Source: an uncultured Prevotellaceae bacterium (GTDB taxonomy: Bacteria; Bacteroidota; Bacteroidia; Bacteroidales; Bacteroidaceae). From it: DNA of 64,000 bases. Positions 9,597 through 17,726 of this stretch are shown here, piece by piece. Location: assembly GCA_902782305.1 (NCBI GenBank), contig CACZMV010000008.1, forward strand, positions 1-64,000, given 5' to 3'. Within the stretch, counting starts at the first letter, position 1. Every line of letters begins with the position of its first letter. Below the pieces are notes generated by a model. The model saw only the letters and a program-made list of their open reading frames with translations, was not told the DNA's origin and made no database searches. The position numbers were made by a program, and so were the translations under genes.

Positions 9597-10748
9597 CATC
9601 AGCTCCGTGGCGATGCGACGAGCCTCTGCATCTGTAGCGATGTAGGTGTCGTAGTCGGGCGTAGCGGAGAAAGTACAGCGCTGCATGGTTTCAGCAATGA
9701 TGTCGCTCATCTGCAGGAATCCGCACTTGTCCTCCAGGAATCCGCGATTCACAATCTCGTTGGCTGCATTGACAATGCAAGGCATGTTGCCCCCCTTCTG
9801 AATAGACTCGAAAGCCAGTGCCAGACAACGGAACTTCTTGAGGTCGGGCTCGAAGAAGTCGAGATGCTGGGTGGCAAAGAGGTCCAGACGGTCGCCACTC
9901 AGTGTGAGTCGCTTGGGGAACGAGAACGCATACTGGATGGGCAAACGCATATCGGGCACACCCAGCTGGGCCTTGACGGCACCATCCTGGAATTGCACAG
10001 CCGAATGGACAATGCTCTGCGGATGGACTAATACTTGAATTTGTGAAGCCTTGACGCCAAAGAGCCATTTAGCCTCGATGACCTCGAAGCCTTTGTTCAT
10101 CATCGAAGCAGAATCGATGGTAATTTTAGCCCCCATATCCCAGGTGGGATGGCGCAGGGCATCGTCCTTGGTCACCTTGGCAATCTGTTCCATCGTGAAA
10201 TTGCGGAAGGGACCACCTGAGGCCGTGAGCAGAATCTTCTCAATGGGGTTGTTGTCTTCGCCTACCAGACTCTGGAAAATAGCAGAGTGCTCGCTGTCAA
10301 CGGGTAGGATAGGGGCGTGATACTCAGAAGCCAGGTCGCGAATCAGTTCGCCGGCAACCACCAACGTCTCCTTGTTAGCCAATGCAATAGCCTTGTGGGC
10401 CTTGATGGCATGAATGGTGGGCGACAGACCTGCAAAGCCTACCATCGCTGTCAGCACGATATTGATAGGACCTGCCTCAACAATCTCGTCGATGGCTTTG
10501 GCACCAGCATATACCTTCACGTCGGGCAAATCGCTCATCAGACGTTTCAGTTCGTCGTAACGCTGTTCGTTGGCAATGACGATAGCTGCAGGCTTGAATT
10601 GATGTGCTTGCTCAGCCAGCAGTTCCACTTTGTTATTGGCTGTCAGACAATACACCTCGTAGAGGTCGGAGTGTTCGGCAATAACCTCCAATGCCTGGGT
10701 TCCGATAGAACCTGTAGAGCCAAGAATTGCTATTTGTTTCTTTTTCAT
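9591..10748 (-). CDS. dxr: 1-deoxy-D-xylulose 5-phosphate reductoisomerase
   Basis: 385 aa. Second committed enzyme of the MEP isoprenoid pathway, converting DXP to MEP with NADPH and a divalent metal. Seen: the N-terminal NADPH motif GSTGSIGTQALE, the LANKETLVVAGE segment, the metal/substrate motif PVDSEHSAIFQ, TASGGPF, and MGAKITIDSASMMNKGFE. Start chosen at ATG 10748; a GTG three codons upstream is part of a tandem repeat. It lies in an operon with rimM and murA. Its product feeds the undecaprenyl pathway used by UppS, encoded elsewhere in this window. Confidence 0.97.
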   Translation of the reverse strand: MKKKQIAILGSTGSIGTQALEVIAEHSDLYEVYCLTANNKVELLAEQAHQFKPAAIVIANEQRYDELKRLMSDLPDVKVYAGAKAIDEIVEAGPINIVLTAMVGFAGLSPTIHAIKAHKAIALANKETLVVAGELIRDLASEYHAPILPVDSEHSAIFQSLVGEDNNPIEKILLTASGGPFRNFTMEQIAKVTKDDALRHPTWDMGAKITIDSASMMNKGFEVIEAKWLFGVKASQIQVLVHPQSIVHSAVQFQDGAVKAQLGVPDMRLPIQYAFSFPKRLTLSGDRLDLFATQHLDFFEPDLKKFRCLALAFESIQKGGNMPCIVNAANEIVNRGFLEDKCGFLQMSDIIAETMQRCTFSATPDYDTYIATDAEARRIATELMK

Positions 10749-10753
10749 ATATT

Positions 10754-10780
10754 TCACTTTTCACTGTTCACTATTCACTA
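10754..10780. repeat. Stop-dense tandem repeat at the rimM-dxr junction
   Basis: On the coding (minus) strand the spacer begins with the rimM stop and reads TAGTGAATAGTGAACAGTG and onward: 7-nt units with TGA or TAG in successive frames. It fills nearly all of the rimM-dxr gap. Confidence 0.75.
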
Positions 10781-11290
10781 GCGTAGCGACAATAATCCGG
10801 TTGGGATTTGCATGATAATCTGTTGTCGGTTGGTGTCGATGTTGGTAATGAGCTCGTCGGAGGCTGGGATGAGTCGTCCGTCCTCCAGTTCGAACAGAAT
10901 GTTCTGGGTGGTATCGTCAATGGCGGCAATCTTGCCAACGACCTTACTGTTAGAGGCTTCTACTATATCGAAGCCCACGAGAGAAGACAGGGACAATTGA
11001 CCTTCGGATTCTTCTGCCAAGGTGCGTGGGAAATAGACATCGCAACCCGTCAGCTCAGAAGCACGCTGTTGGGTGTCCACATCGCAAAACTTAACCAAAG
11101 CCAGAGAGTCGTTGCGGAAGCGATACTCTTCCATAAAGAAAGGTACGAGAATGCCGTCGATTTCCAAAATGAGGTAATCGGCATCAGTGGTGTCGAAGAT
11201 ATCGTCGTCAAACTGGAACGACACCTCGCCTTTCACACCATGAGCCTTGCCTAAACGGCCTATCTTATAGACATCCTCTCGCTTAATCAT
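10778..11290 (-). CDS. rimM: Ribosome maturation factor RimM
   Basis: 170 aa, usual length. N-terminal beta-barrel begins with IGRLGKAHGVKGEVSF; the C-terminal PRC-barrel carries LVGFDIVEASNSKVVGKIAAIDD and LIPASDELI. RimM binds S19 and aids processing of 16S rRNA and assembly of the 30S head. Its ATG overlaps the murA stop codon by 4 nt (ATGA), so the two are probably translationally coupled. Confidence 0.95.
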   Translation of the reverse strand: MIKREDVYKIGRLGKAHGVKGEVSFQFDDDIFDTTDADYLILEIDGILVPFFMEEYRFRNDSLALVKFCDVDTQQRASELTGCDVYFPRTLAEESEGQLSLSSLVGFDIVEASNSKVVGKIAAIDDTTQNILFELEDGRLIPASDELITNIDTNRQQIIMQIPTGLLSLR

Positions 11291-12606
11291 ATTCTCTCAA
11301 TCTTTGCACCCAAGGCATTCAAGCGGGCTTCTATATTTTCGTAACCACGGTCTATCTGTTCGATATTGCTGATGGTGCTGGTGCCGTTGGCACTCATGGC
11401 TGCTATCAGCAAGGCGATACCTGCACGGATATCTGGACTGGACATGCGCTGGGCACGAAGTGTCTTCTTCCGGTCGTGACCCAAAACAACGGCACGATGG
11501 GGGTCGCAGAGGATAATCTGGGCACCCATGTCAATGAGTTTGTCGACAAAGAACAGACGGCTCTCGAACATTTTTTGATGGAACAGTACGGAGCCGCGCC
11601 CCTGGGTAGCCACTACAATCAGCACGCTGAGCAAGTCAGGAGTGAGTCCTGGCCAAGGTGCATCAGCCAACGTCATGATGGTGCCATCGATGAACGAATC
11701 GACCACATAATGCTTCTGACGGGGAATATACAGGTCGTCACCATCCACCTGTACGTCAACGCCCAGTCTGCGGAAAGCCTCAGGAATGATGCCCAGATCT
11801 TTGATGGAAACATCCTTGATGCGGATGCCATCGCCACACATTGCTGCCATTCCGATGAAAGAGCCTACCTCGATCATATCAGGAAGCAGACGATGCTCTG
11901 TGCCACAAAGCTTGTCGACACCTACAATGGTCAAGAGGTTAGAGCCGATACCGCTGATGTTGGCTCCCATGCGATTTAGCATGTGGCAGAGTTGCTGAAT
12001 ATACGGTTCACAGGCAGCATTATAAATAGTGGTAGTACCTTCAGCGAAGACAGATGCCATGATGATGTTGGCAGTACCTGTAACAGAGGCCTCGTCGAGC
12101 AACATATAGGTGCCCTTGAGCTGTTTGGATGATATCTCGTAGACATTACGATTCTCCACGCGATGGAACTTGGCACCCAGATACTTGAAACCCAGGAAGT
12201 GAGTGTCCAAACGGCGACGCCCAATCTTATCACCACCAGGTTTAGCCACTGTGGCCTTGCCCATACGAGCCAACAAGGGACCGATCATTAGGACAGAACC
12301 GCGCAGACCGGCACACTTCTCCACGAATTCGTCGCTCTCGAGATATTGCATGTTCAGGGCATCGGCCTGGAACGTATAGCTATTATCTTTTGACTCTTGG
12401 CTAATAGTCTTTGTTACCTTTACGCCGATATCCTTCAACAATTGAATTAGGTTGTTGACATCACGGATGTCTGGAATGTTGTGGATGGTCACCTTGTCAC
12501 TGGTAAGCAACGAGGCACAGATTACCTGCAAAGCCTCGTTCTTGGCTCCCTGTGGTGTGATGGTTCCACTGAGCAGATGGCCGCCCTCAATTTTAAATGA
12601 TGCCAT
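11287..12606 (-). CDS. murA: UDP-N-acetylglucosamine 1-carboxyvinyltransferase, Cys-to-Asp active site
   Basis: 439 aa. First committed step of peptidoglycan synthesis: transfer of enolpyruvate from PEP to UDP-GlcNAc in the cytoplasm. The two-domain EPSP-synthase fold is recognisable from GGHLLSGTITPQGAKNEAL, LRGSVLMIGPLLARMG, and the DIRAGIALLIAAM segment. In the catalytic loop the usual PGGC is PGGD, with Asp126 where E. coli has Cys115. Enzymes with Asp here (mycobacteria, chlamydiae) are insensitive to fosfomycin, so the same is predicted here. It lies between the DUF4290 gene and rimM. Confidence 0.95.
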   Translation of the reverse strand: MASFKIEGGHLLSGTITPQGAKNEALQVICASLLTSDKVTIHNIPDIRDVNNLIQLLKDIGVKVTKTISQESKDNSYTFQADALNMQYLESDEFVEKCAGLRGSVLMIGPLLARMGKATVAKPGGDKIGRRRLDTHFLGFKYLGAKFHRVENRNVYEISSKQLKGTYMLLDEASVTGTANIIMASVFAEGTTTIYNAACEPYIQQLCHMLNRMGANISGIGSNLLTIVGVDKLCGTEHRLLPDMIEVGSFIGMAAMCGDGIRIKDVSIKDLGIIPEAFRRLGVDVQVDGDDLYIPRQKHYVVDSFIDGTIMTLADAPWPGLTPDLLSVLIVVATQGRGSVLFHQKMFESRLFFVDKLIDMGAQIILCDPHRAVVLGHDRKKTLRAQRMSSPDIRAGIALLIAAMSANGTSTISNIEQIDRGYENIEARLNALGAKIERI

Positions 12607-12635
12607 AAGGGTATTTCAGTTAAACAACTTATAAA

Positions 12636-13244
12636 TTACTTTTTGCGCTTTCCTTTCTTTCCTTCATTGGGTGTAGCGAGGTCAATGCGGTCGAAGCGGA
12701 AAGACTGGAGGTCGATCTGAATCTTGCCATCGGTAAAGCGTGCAAGATCGTCAGCCACTTTTTCGTCGTCCATAGAACCATGACCCCATGTAGCCAAATC
12801 GCGCTTCATCTGATTGGCTGTAATGCGAACCAACTCGTCACGCTCCTCACCCTCAGGCATGGTTTTCAGCTTCTCGAACACCTCCATCATCAGGTGTCCG
12901 TAGTGGCGAAAATGACTCTGTGAATTAGTCTTGGGGTGATCCATGGGCTGTGGCTTGGTGAGAATCCTCTCTGCATTGCTGACGTCAAAAGGCCAGTCGA
13001 TGTCCAGTTGCTTATGACTCATCAGGTAGAGATGGTCCCACAAAGTCTGCTGATAGTCTGAGCTATCGCGAAGCTGAGGAGTCTTGTTCTCCATCTGGTG
13101 AATAATGGCTTGGGCGCATTTCATGCGCTCTTCCTTGGTAGGAAGGCTAATAGCCAAATCTACCATTTTCTGAATCTCACGACCGTATTCGGGCATGACC
13201 AGTTTCTCACGTTGGGTGTTATAGTCTAATCCTTTGATTTCCAT
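12636..13244 (-). CDS. DUF4290 family protein
   Basis: 202 aa, mostly helical, with no signal peptide or membrane segment. It begins LDYNTQREKLVMPEYGREIQKMV and ends in a basic tail (KKGKRKK). It resembles the DUF4290 family, a conserved Bacteroidetes protein of unknown role commonly found next to murA. It is placed between tsaB and murA, with a stop-dense repeat on the tsaB side. Function not assigned. Confidence 0.8.
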   Translation of the reverse strand: MEIKGLDYNTQREKLVMPEYGREIQKMVDLAISLPTKEERMKCAQAIIHQMENKTPQLRDSSDYQQTLWDHLYLMSHKQLDIDWPFDVSNAERILTKPQPMDHPKTNSQSHFRHYGHLMMEVFEKLKTMPEGEERDELVRITANQMKRDLATWGHGSMDDEKVADDLARFTDGKIQIDLQSFRFDRIDLATPNEGKKGKRKK

Positions 13245-13248
13245 AATT

Positions 13249-13278
13249 TTTCACTTATCGCTAATCACTTATCACTTA
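13249..13278. repeat. Stop-dense tandem repeat at the tsaB-DUF4290 junction
   Basis: Coding-strand sequence starts at the tsaB stop: TAAGTGATAAGTGATTAGCG and onward to the DUF4290 start. TAA, TGA and TAG recur about every 4-8 nt in all frames. It belongs to the same GTGAAAA-like class as the copies around dxr. Confidence 0.7.
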
Positions 13279-13971
13279 AAGCAATGGCTTTGCTTTGATA
13301 GCTACAAAGTCCTTCAGATAGAAAGGAACAAAATAGGCCACATCTTCAAACTGCTCGTTCAAGAAACGCTTCTCTGCCAAGGGTTGCATCCATTTTGCCA
13401 ATGGTTCGATGTTGTCAATGTAGTGCGCATTGGGATGATTGATGGTTTCCATGCACTTCTTGGCACCATTACCAAAGAAATAGATGGGACGTTGGTCCAG
13501 CCACTGCTTGTAGGTGTCGGCACTGACCACGTCTGCACTGACCTCGCGGACCATCTTCAATGAATGGTCATAGAGTGCTGCATAAACCTCCATGCGACGG
13601 GCATCTAGCATAGGACAAAGCAGGGCGTTCTCCTCTTGAATGACCTCTCTTAGCAAGACGGGTACACACATCAGTTCCAAAGTGGGAACACTGATCAGCT
13701 TTAAATCGCGACCATAGCATATTCCCTTCGCCATAGACACTCCGATGCGTAAGCCGGTATAGGAACCAGGACCACAACTGACGCTGACAGCATCGAAAGG
13801 AATGGCATGGTTGTCGGTAAACGATAAAGCCTCGTCGACCATCGTACCAAGCTTTTCGGCACCTGCTCCTTTTTCGCCGTGCTCTGTTTGTTCGAAGATA
13901 CACTGTCCGTTTTCAGAGACAGCCACCGAACAGGCATTTGTACTTGTTTCTATATGTAGTATGCAAGCCAT
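13276..13971 (-). CDS. tsaB: tRNA threonylcarbamoyladenosine biosynthesis protein TsaB
   Basis: 231 aa from the chosen ATG; 20 upstream codons in frame cover the promoter and are excluded. ASKHA fold: begins ILHIETSTNACSVAVSENG, followed by VSCGPGSYTGLRIGVSMAKG, the hallmark of TsaB. TsaB scaffolds TsaD and TsaE in making t6A37 on ANN-decoding tRNAs. First gene of the operon leading to murA and rseP. Confidence 0.95.
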   Translation of the reverse strand: MACILHIETSTNACSVAVSENGQCIFEQTEHGEKGAGAEKLGTMVDEALSFTDNHAIPFDAVSVSCGPGSYTGLRIGVSMAKGICYGRDLKLISVPTLELMCVPVLLREVIQEENALLCPMLDARRMEVYAALYDHSLKMVREVSADVVSADTYKQWLDQRPIYFFGNGAKKCMETINHPNAHYIDNIEPLAKWMQPLAEKRFLNEQFEDVAYFVPFYLKDFVAIKAKPLL

Positions 13972-14000
13972 TTCTGTTTTGCTATATATTAAATAATGTG

Positions 14001-14032
14001 CAAAGGTACGAATAAGCGAGCGAAAAACCAAA
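14001..14032 (-). promoter_or_regulatory. Promoter of the tsaB-rseP operon
   Basis: Minus-strand TTTG (14029-14032), 20-nt spacer, TACCTTTG (14001-14008). The whole 35-nt block is nearly the same as the promoter at 43599-43630. A second TACCTTTG lies at 14074-14081 on the same strand. The rest of the gap to 14123 has no other feature. Confidence 0.75.
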
Positions 14033-14123
14033 TTTATTTGGGTTTTTCAGAGCGAAAGTACCTTCGATGCAATCAAAGGTACGAATTTTCCCGCCATTCT
14101 TCGCATGTTTAATATAATTTTTG

Positions 14124-14131
14124 TACCTTTG
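14124..14131 (+). promoter_or_regulatory. -7 element of the yicC operon promoter
   Basis: TACCTTTG on the plus strand, 28 nt before the yicC ATG. The -33 element is weak (TTT around 14108). Transcription would begin close to 14138. Confidence 0.6.
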
Positions 14132-14158
14132 TCGTCATTAATAAAGAAAAACAACATT

Positions 14159-15031
14159 ATGATACAGTCAATGACTGGCTACGGAAAGACTGTCGTAGCC
14201 TACAAAGGAAAGAAAATCAATGTAGAAATCAAGTCGCTCAATTCAAAGCAGCTTGACCTAACAACACGTATTGCTCCATTATATCGTGAAAAGGAAATGG
14301 AGATCAGACAAATCATCGCAGAGAAACTGTTAAGAGGAAAAGTGGAATTCTGCATCTGGATAGAGAAGGACGCTACCACGGAGGCTGCTCCCATCAATAC
14401 AGCCCTGATGCAGAGCTACTATAACCAGTTGCACGCCTTTGCCGAGCAGAATAAGATGGAGGGCATCGATTGGATGACGACACTGACACGTATGCCTGAC
14501 GTGCTGACAAAGACAGAGGTGGAAGTGCTGGACGAGGAAGAGTGGCAGGCTGCTCGTCAGGGTGTCTGCGATGCTGTTCAGCATTTGGTAGACTTCCGCA
14601 TACAGGAAGGTGCTGCCCTGGAGAAGAAGTTTGGCGAGAAGATAGACAACATCGAGCAGTTGATGGCCAGCATCGAACCCTACGAGAAGGCTCGTGTGGA
14701 GAAGATTCGCAGTCGTATCGTGGATGGACTGAAGCAGATTCCTGAGGCTGAGTATGACAAGAACCGTCTGGAGCAGGAACTCATATATTATATTGAGAAG
14801 CTGGACATCAGCGAGGAGAAACAGCGCCTGGCTAACCACCTGAAGTATTTCCGTGAGACGATGGCCGACCAGCCTGGACAGGGTAAGAAACTTGGATTCA
14901 TCGCCCAGGAAATGGGTCGTGAAATCAATACCACCGGTTCGAAATCGAATCAGGCAGAAATGCAGAACATCGTGGTAAAGATGAAGGATGAGTTGGAGCA
15001 GATTAAAGAACAAGTTTTGAATGCGTTGTAG
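14159..15031 (+). CDS. YicC family endoribonuclease-like protein
   Basis: 290 aa from the ATG that gives the family's N-terminus MIQSMTGYGK; 18 upstream in-frame codons include the promoter and are rejected. The C-terminal DUF1732 region is present (GKKLGFIAQEMGREINTTGSKSNQAEMQN...VVKMKDELEQIKEQVLN). YicC/YloC proteins are stress-related RNases in other bacteria; the exact role here is inferred. It leads a plus-strand operon with gmk, a common neighbour. Confidence 0.92.
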   Translation: MIQSMTGYGKTVVAYKGKKINVEIKSLNSKQLDLTTRIAPLYREKEMEIRQIIAEKLLRGKVEFCIWIEKDATTEAAPINTALMQSYYNQLHAFAEQNKMEGIDWMTTLTRMPDVLTKTEVEVLDEEEWQAARQGVCDAVQHLVDFRIQEGAALEKKFGEKIDNIEQLMASIEPYEKARVEKIRSRIVDGLKQIPEAEYDKNRLEQELIYYIEKLDISEEKQRLANHLKYFRETMADQPGQGKKLGFIAQEMGREINTTGSKSNQAEMQNIVVKMKDELEQIKEQVLNAL

Positions 15032-15049
15032 AAAGAACATTTTTATGCT

Positions 15050-15182
15050 TAGGGAAAGAAATTATGGGAAATTATGGAAAATTTGGCTGCGCCGTTTCTC
15101 CACAATGCATACAAGTGAATCATTTTCCAACGCTTGTCCCAAAGGATAAATAATTTCCCCTAATTTCCCCTAATTTCTTTCC
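15050..15182. repeat. MITE-like inverted repeat of GGAAATTA-type units
   Basis: 15051-15083 contains GGGAAAGAAATTATGGGAAA and onward; 15149-15182 is its near reverse complement (units of TAATTTCCCC, ending CTTTCC). The arms are about 32 nt with few mismatches, around a loop of about 65 nt with no clear content. The right arm matches repeats after the GxxExxY gene (15680) and after gmk (16302). The remaining sequence to 15241 is A-rich. Confidence 0.8.
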
Positions 15183-15241
15183 AAATAAAAAAAAATAATA
15201 TCAAATATAAAAAAAAACGATTTTGTAAAATAGAAGAGGTA

Positions 15242-15682
15242 ATGATAACAAAGCAGGAATATCTTGATATTTACGATGTCATAGGCGCTGCGATGGAGGT
15301 GCATAAGACGTTAGGAAGAGGTATGGCAGAAGCTTTGTATCAGGAGGCATTGGAAATGGAAATGACCGCAAATGGTTTGTCGTGTGAGCGCGAAAAGATG
15401 CTGTTATGCTATTATAAAGGGTTGGAAATGAAAAAGCATTATGTGGCAGATTTCTATTATAAAGGTATTATCGTTGAATTGAAGGCTGTGGAAAAAATAG
15501 GTCCAGAGCATCGGGCTCAGTTGATAAACTATATGCGTATTAGTGGACAGGATAAGGGATTACTTATTAACTTTGGTGAGATAAGTCTTCGAACGGAGCG
15601 TTATATCTATAATGAAGATGACGATAATTACATATTGCTTACAAAAGATAATTATAAGGACTATATCATAGATGAAAAATAA
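15242..15682 (+). CDS. GxxExxY protein, PD-(D/E)XK nuclease-like
   Basis: 146 aa. Has the defining motif as GRGMAEALYQEALE (residues about 26-39), then VADFYYKGIIVELKAVEKI, which resembles the D-x(n)-ExK core of PD-(D/E)XK nucleases, and LINYMRISGQDKGLLINFGE. This matches TIGR04256, a widespread family of unknown function often in multiple copies per genome. It interrupts the yicC-gmk neighbourhood, with related repeats on both sides; its stop codon is the first TAA of the downstream repeat. Likely a small accessory cassette; activity not established. Confidence 0.85.
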   Translation: MITKQEYLDIYDVIGAAMEVHKTLGRGMAEALYQEALEMEMTANGLSCEREKMLLCYYKGLEMKKHYVADFYYKGIIVELKAVEKIGPEHRAQLINYMRISGQDKGLLINFGEISLRTERYIYNEDDDNYILLTKDNYKDYIIDEK

Positions 15683-15712
15683 TTTCCCCCAATTTCCCAT
15701 CATTTCTTTCTA
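15680..15712. repeat. TAATTTCCCC-type repeat after the GxxExxY gene
   Basis: TAATTTCCCCCAATTTCCCA and onward to CATTTCTTTC. The first TAA is the stop of the GxxExxY gene. Same orientation and unit order as 15149-15182. Confidence 0.8.
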
Positions 15713-15727
15713 AACAAAAAGAACAAT

Positions 15728-16303
15728 ATGAAAAAAGGTAAGTTAATTATATTCTCAGCGCCAAGTGGCAGTGGTAAGTCAACTATCGTGCAGTGGCTAA
15801 TGAAGGACCATCCGGAGTTGAAACTGTACTTCTCAATTAGTTGTACCTCACGTGCACCTCGTGGCACAGAGCAGAATGGTGTGGAGTATTTCTTTATTTC
15901 CCCAGAAGAATTTCGCGAGAAGATTGCCAATGACGAATTCGTGGAATATGAGGAGGTTTATGAGAATCGTTTCTACGGAACATTAAAAAGCCAGGTGGAA
16001 AAACAACTGAATGCTGGTCAAAACGTCATATTTGATGTGGACGTGAAAGGCGGTGTTAATATCAAGAAGTTCTATGGGAAAGAAGCTTTGAGCGTTTTTA
16101 TCCAGCCCCCATCCATAGAAGAGCTTCGTAAGAGGTTGGTAGGCCGTGCCACTGACAGTCCAGAAGCTATAGAGGAAAGACTTTCTAAGGCTTCCTATGA
16201 GTTGACCTTTGCCGATCAGTTTGATACCATCGTTGTCAATGATGATTTAGAAATGGCGAAGAATGAGACGCTTCATAAGGTTAATTGTTTTTTAGCGGAA
16301 TAA
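15728..16303 (+). CDS. gmk: Guanylate kinase
   Basis: 191 aa. Phosphorylates GMP to GDP with ATP. The P-loop APSGSGKST is at residues 11-19, followed by the GMP-binding SCTSRAPRGTEQNGVEYFF and the YGTLKSQVE segment. Length is typical. Its stop codon lies at the start of another TTTCCC-type repeat. Precedes nadD in the same operon. Confidence 0.96.
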   Translation: MKKGKLIIFSAPSGSGKSTIVQWLMKDHPELKLYFSISCTSRAPRGTEQNGVEYFFISPEEFREKIANDEFVEYEEVYENRFYGTLKSQVEKQLNAGQNVIFDVDVKGGVNIKKFYGKEALSVFIQPPSIEELRKRLVGRATDSPEAIEERLSKASYELTFADQFDTIVVNDDLEMAKNETLHKVNCFLAE

Positions 16304-16336
16304 ATATTTCCCTAAATTTCCCAAAATTTCTTTCCT
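16302..16336. repeat. TTTCCC-type repeat at the gmk-nadD junction
   Basis: AAATATTTCCCTAAATTTCC and onward to ATTTCTTTCC; same arrangement as the copies at 15149 and 15680 but with diverged spacer bases. It fills most of the gap between the gmk stop and the nadD start. Confidence 0.7.
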
Positions 16337-16347
16337 AAATTAAGAAA

Positions 16348-16893
16348 ATGAAGAAAGTAGGTCTCTTTGGTGGATCATTCAATCCTATACACGTAGGACA
16401 TGTTGCATTGGCCCAGGCTGCCTTGAAGGAGTGTAGACTGGATGAGGTGTGGCTGATGGTGTCGCCCCAGAATCCGCTGAAGAGGGATATGAAACTGTTG
16501 GATGACGCTTTGCGCTTGGAGATGGCACAGAAGGCACTGGAGGGTGTCGAGGGCGTGGAGGCCTGCGACTATGAGATGCATCTGCCCAAGCCCAGCTATA
16601 CGTGGCACACGTTGCAAGCATTGGCTAAGGACTATCCAGACAGCCGCTTTACGCTGCTGATTGGAGGCGACAACTGGGCTCATTTCCAACGTTGGTATCA
16701 CTGGGAGGACATCCAGCGCACCTGCGACATCGCCGTCTATCCACGAGAGGGCTATGCTGGAACGTTTGATGCTCCGCTTATCAATGTGTCGAGTACAGAG
16801 ATTCGCAGAAGGGTAGAGCAGGGGGAGAGCATTGACGGACTAGTGCCCTCACAGGTTATATCATTAGTAGAGAAATACTATAAGAAGATTTGA
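16348..16893 (+). CDS. nadD: Nicotinate-nucleotide adenylyltransferase
   Basis: 181 aa. Adenylates nicotinate mononucleotide in NAD synthesis. Seen: the nucleotidyltransferase motif GLFGGSFNPIHVGHVALAQ (H/TxGH), LMVSPQNPLK, the LLIGGDNWAHFQRWYHWE segment, and the C-terminal ISSTEIRRR-type motif VSSTEIRRRVEQG. Its TGA overlaps the next gene's ATG by one base (TGATG). Confidence 0.95.
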   Translation: MKKVGLFGGSFNPIHVGHVALAQAALKECRLDEVWLMVSPQNPLKRDMKLLDDALRLEMAQKALEGVEGVEACDYEMHLPKPSYTWHTLQALAKDYPDSRFTLLIGGDNWAHFQRWYHWEDIQRTCDIAVYPREGYAGTFDAPLINVSSTEIRRRVEQGESIDGLVPSQVISLVEKYYKKI

Positions 16894-17726
16894 TGAATAG
16901 GGCGTTTAATACAGGAGAGACAGAGGAAGAGCTGCGCAAACTGTACAATCCAGAGGGTTCTTCGTTGCGTAAGGCTCAGTTGCGCATGCTCGACATGCTT
17001 CTATATCTTTTTGAAACCGCTAAGAAGGTAGGGGTCTCTTGTCGTCTGGATGGTGGAAACGTATTAGGGGCTATGCGTCATGGTGGTTTCATTCCTTGGG
17101 ATGACGACATTGACGTGGTAGTGAGTCGTCATGACTTTAAAATCCTTTGTCGTTATATGGAGGAGCACCCCCATCCTCAATATGTATTGCAAACCCACCA
17201 GACGGACAAGGGAAGTTTTGTACCCTGGGGACGTTTGCGCGATTTAAAGAGTGAATACGTCAATCCTTATCCTGCTGACAGTCGTGAGGGAAAAGCTTTT
17301 GAAGCCCAGAAATTCCGTGGTTTGCAGATAGACATTTTCCCCTACGAGGGTTATATGATACCTAAACTGCAGCGTTTGGCAGCCAAGATGGCTTGTGTGG
17401 TGCATTTCGATTTGTCGAAGTCACATCCTTTATTAGCCAATATTACCTATTCTATATTACATCAGGTGGTTTATCCCTGTTTCCGCTTGATTGGTCGTTG
17501 CTTTGGCAATCCTAACTTGTACATGCATTCCTATGGAACCTGGTTCTATTTCCAGTTTCCAAAGGAAGTGCTATTGCCACATCGAGAAATCGTCTTCGAG
17601 GGACATACTGTTCTTGGACCAGCCGATGCTGATAAGTTCTGTCGCATCGTTTATGGTGATTACATGAACCTTCCACCCAAAGAGAAGAGGGCGGTACATG
17701 CCAGCGAAATCATCGTTCACGACTAA
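16893..17726 (+). CDS. LicD family phosphotransferase-like protein
   Basis: 277 aa. The LicD/nucleotidyltransferase core is clear: CRLDGGNVLGAMRHGGFIPWDDDIDVVVSRHDF (about residues 50-85), with the metal-binding DDDID. LicD proteins move phosphocholine or a related phospho-alcohol from a CDP carrier onto surface glycans. The start is the ATG that overlaps the nadD stop; a TTG just before it is less likely. It converges on, and overlaps by 4 nt, an operon with an IspD/TarI-like cytidylyltransferase, which could supply the CDP-linked donor. The acceptor is unknown. Confidence 0.88.
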   Translation: MNRAFNTGETEEELRKLYNPEGSSLRKAQLRMLDMLLYLFETAKKVGVSCRLDGGNVLGAMRHGGFIPWDDDIDVVVSRHDFKILCRYMEEHPHPQYVLQTHQTDKGSFVPWGRLRDLKSEYVNPYPADSREGKAFEAQKFRGLQIDIFPYEGYMIPKLQRLAAKMACVVHFDLSKSHPLLANITYSILHQVVYPCFRLIGRCFGNPNLYMHSYGTWFYFQFPKEVLLPHREIVFEGHTVLGPADADKFCRIVYGDYMNLPPKEKRAVHASEIIVHD

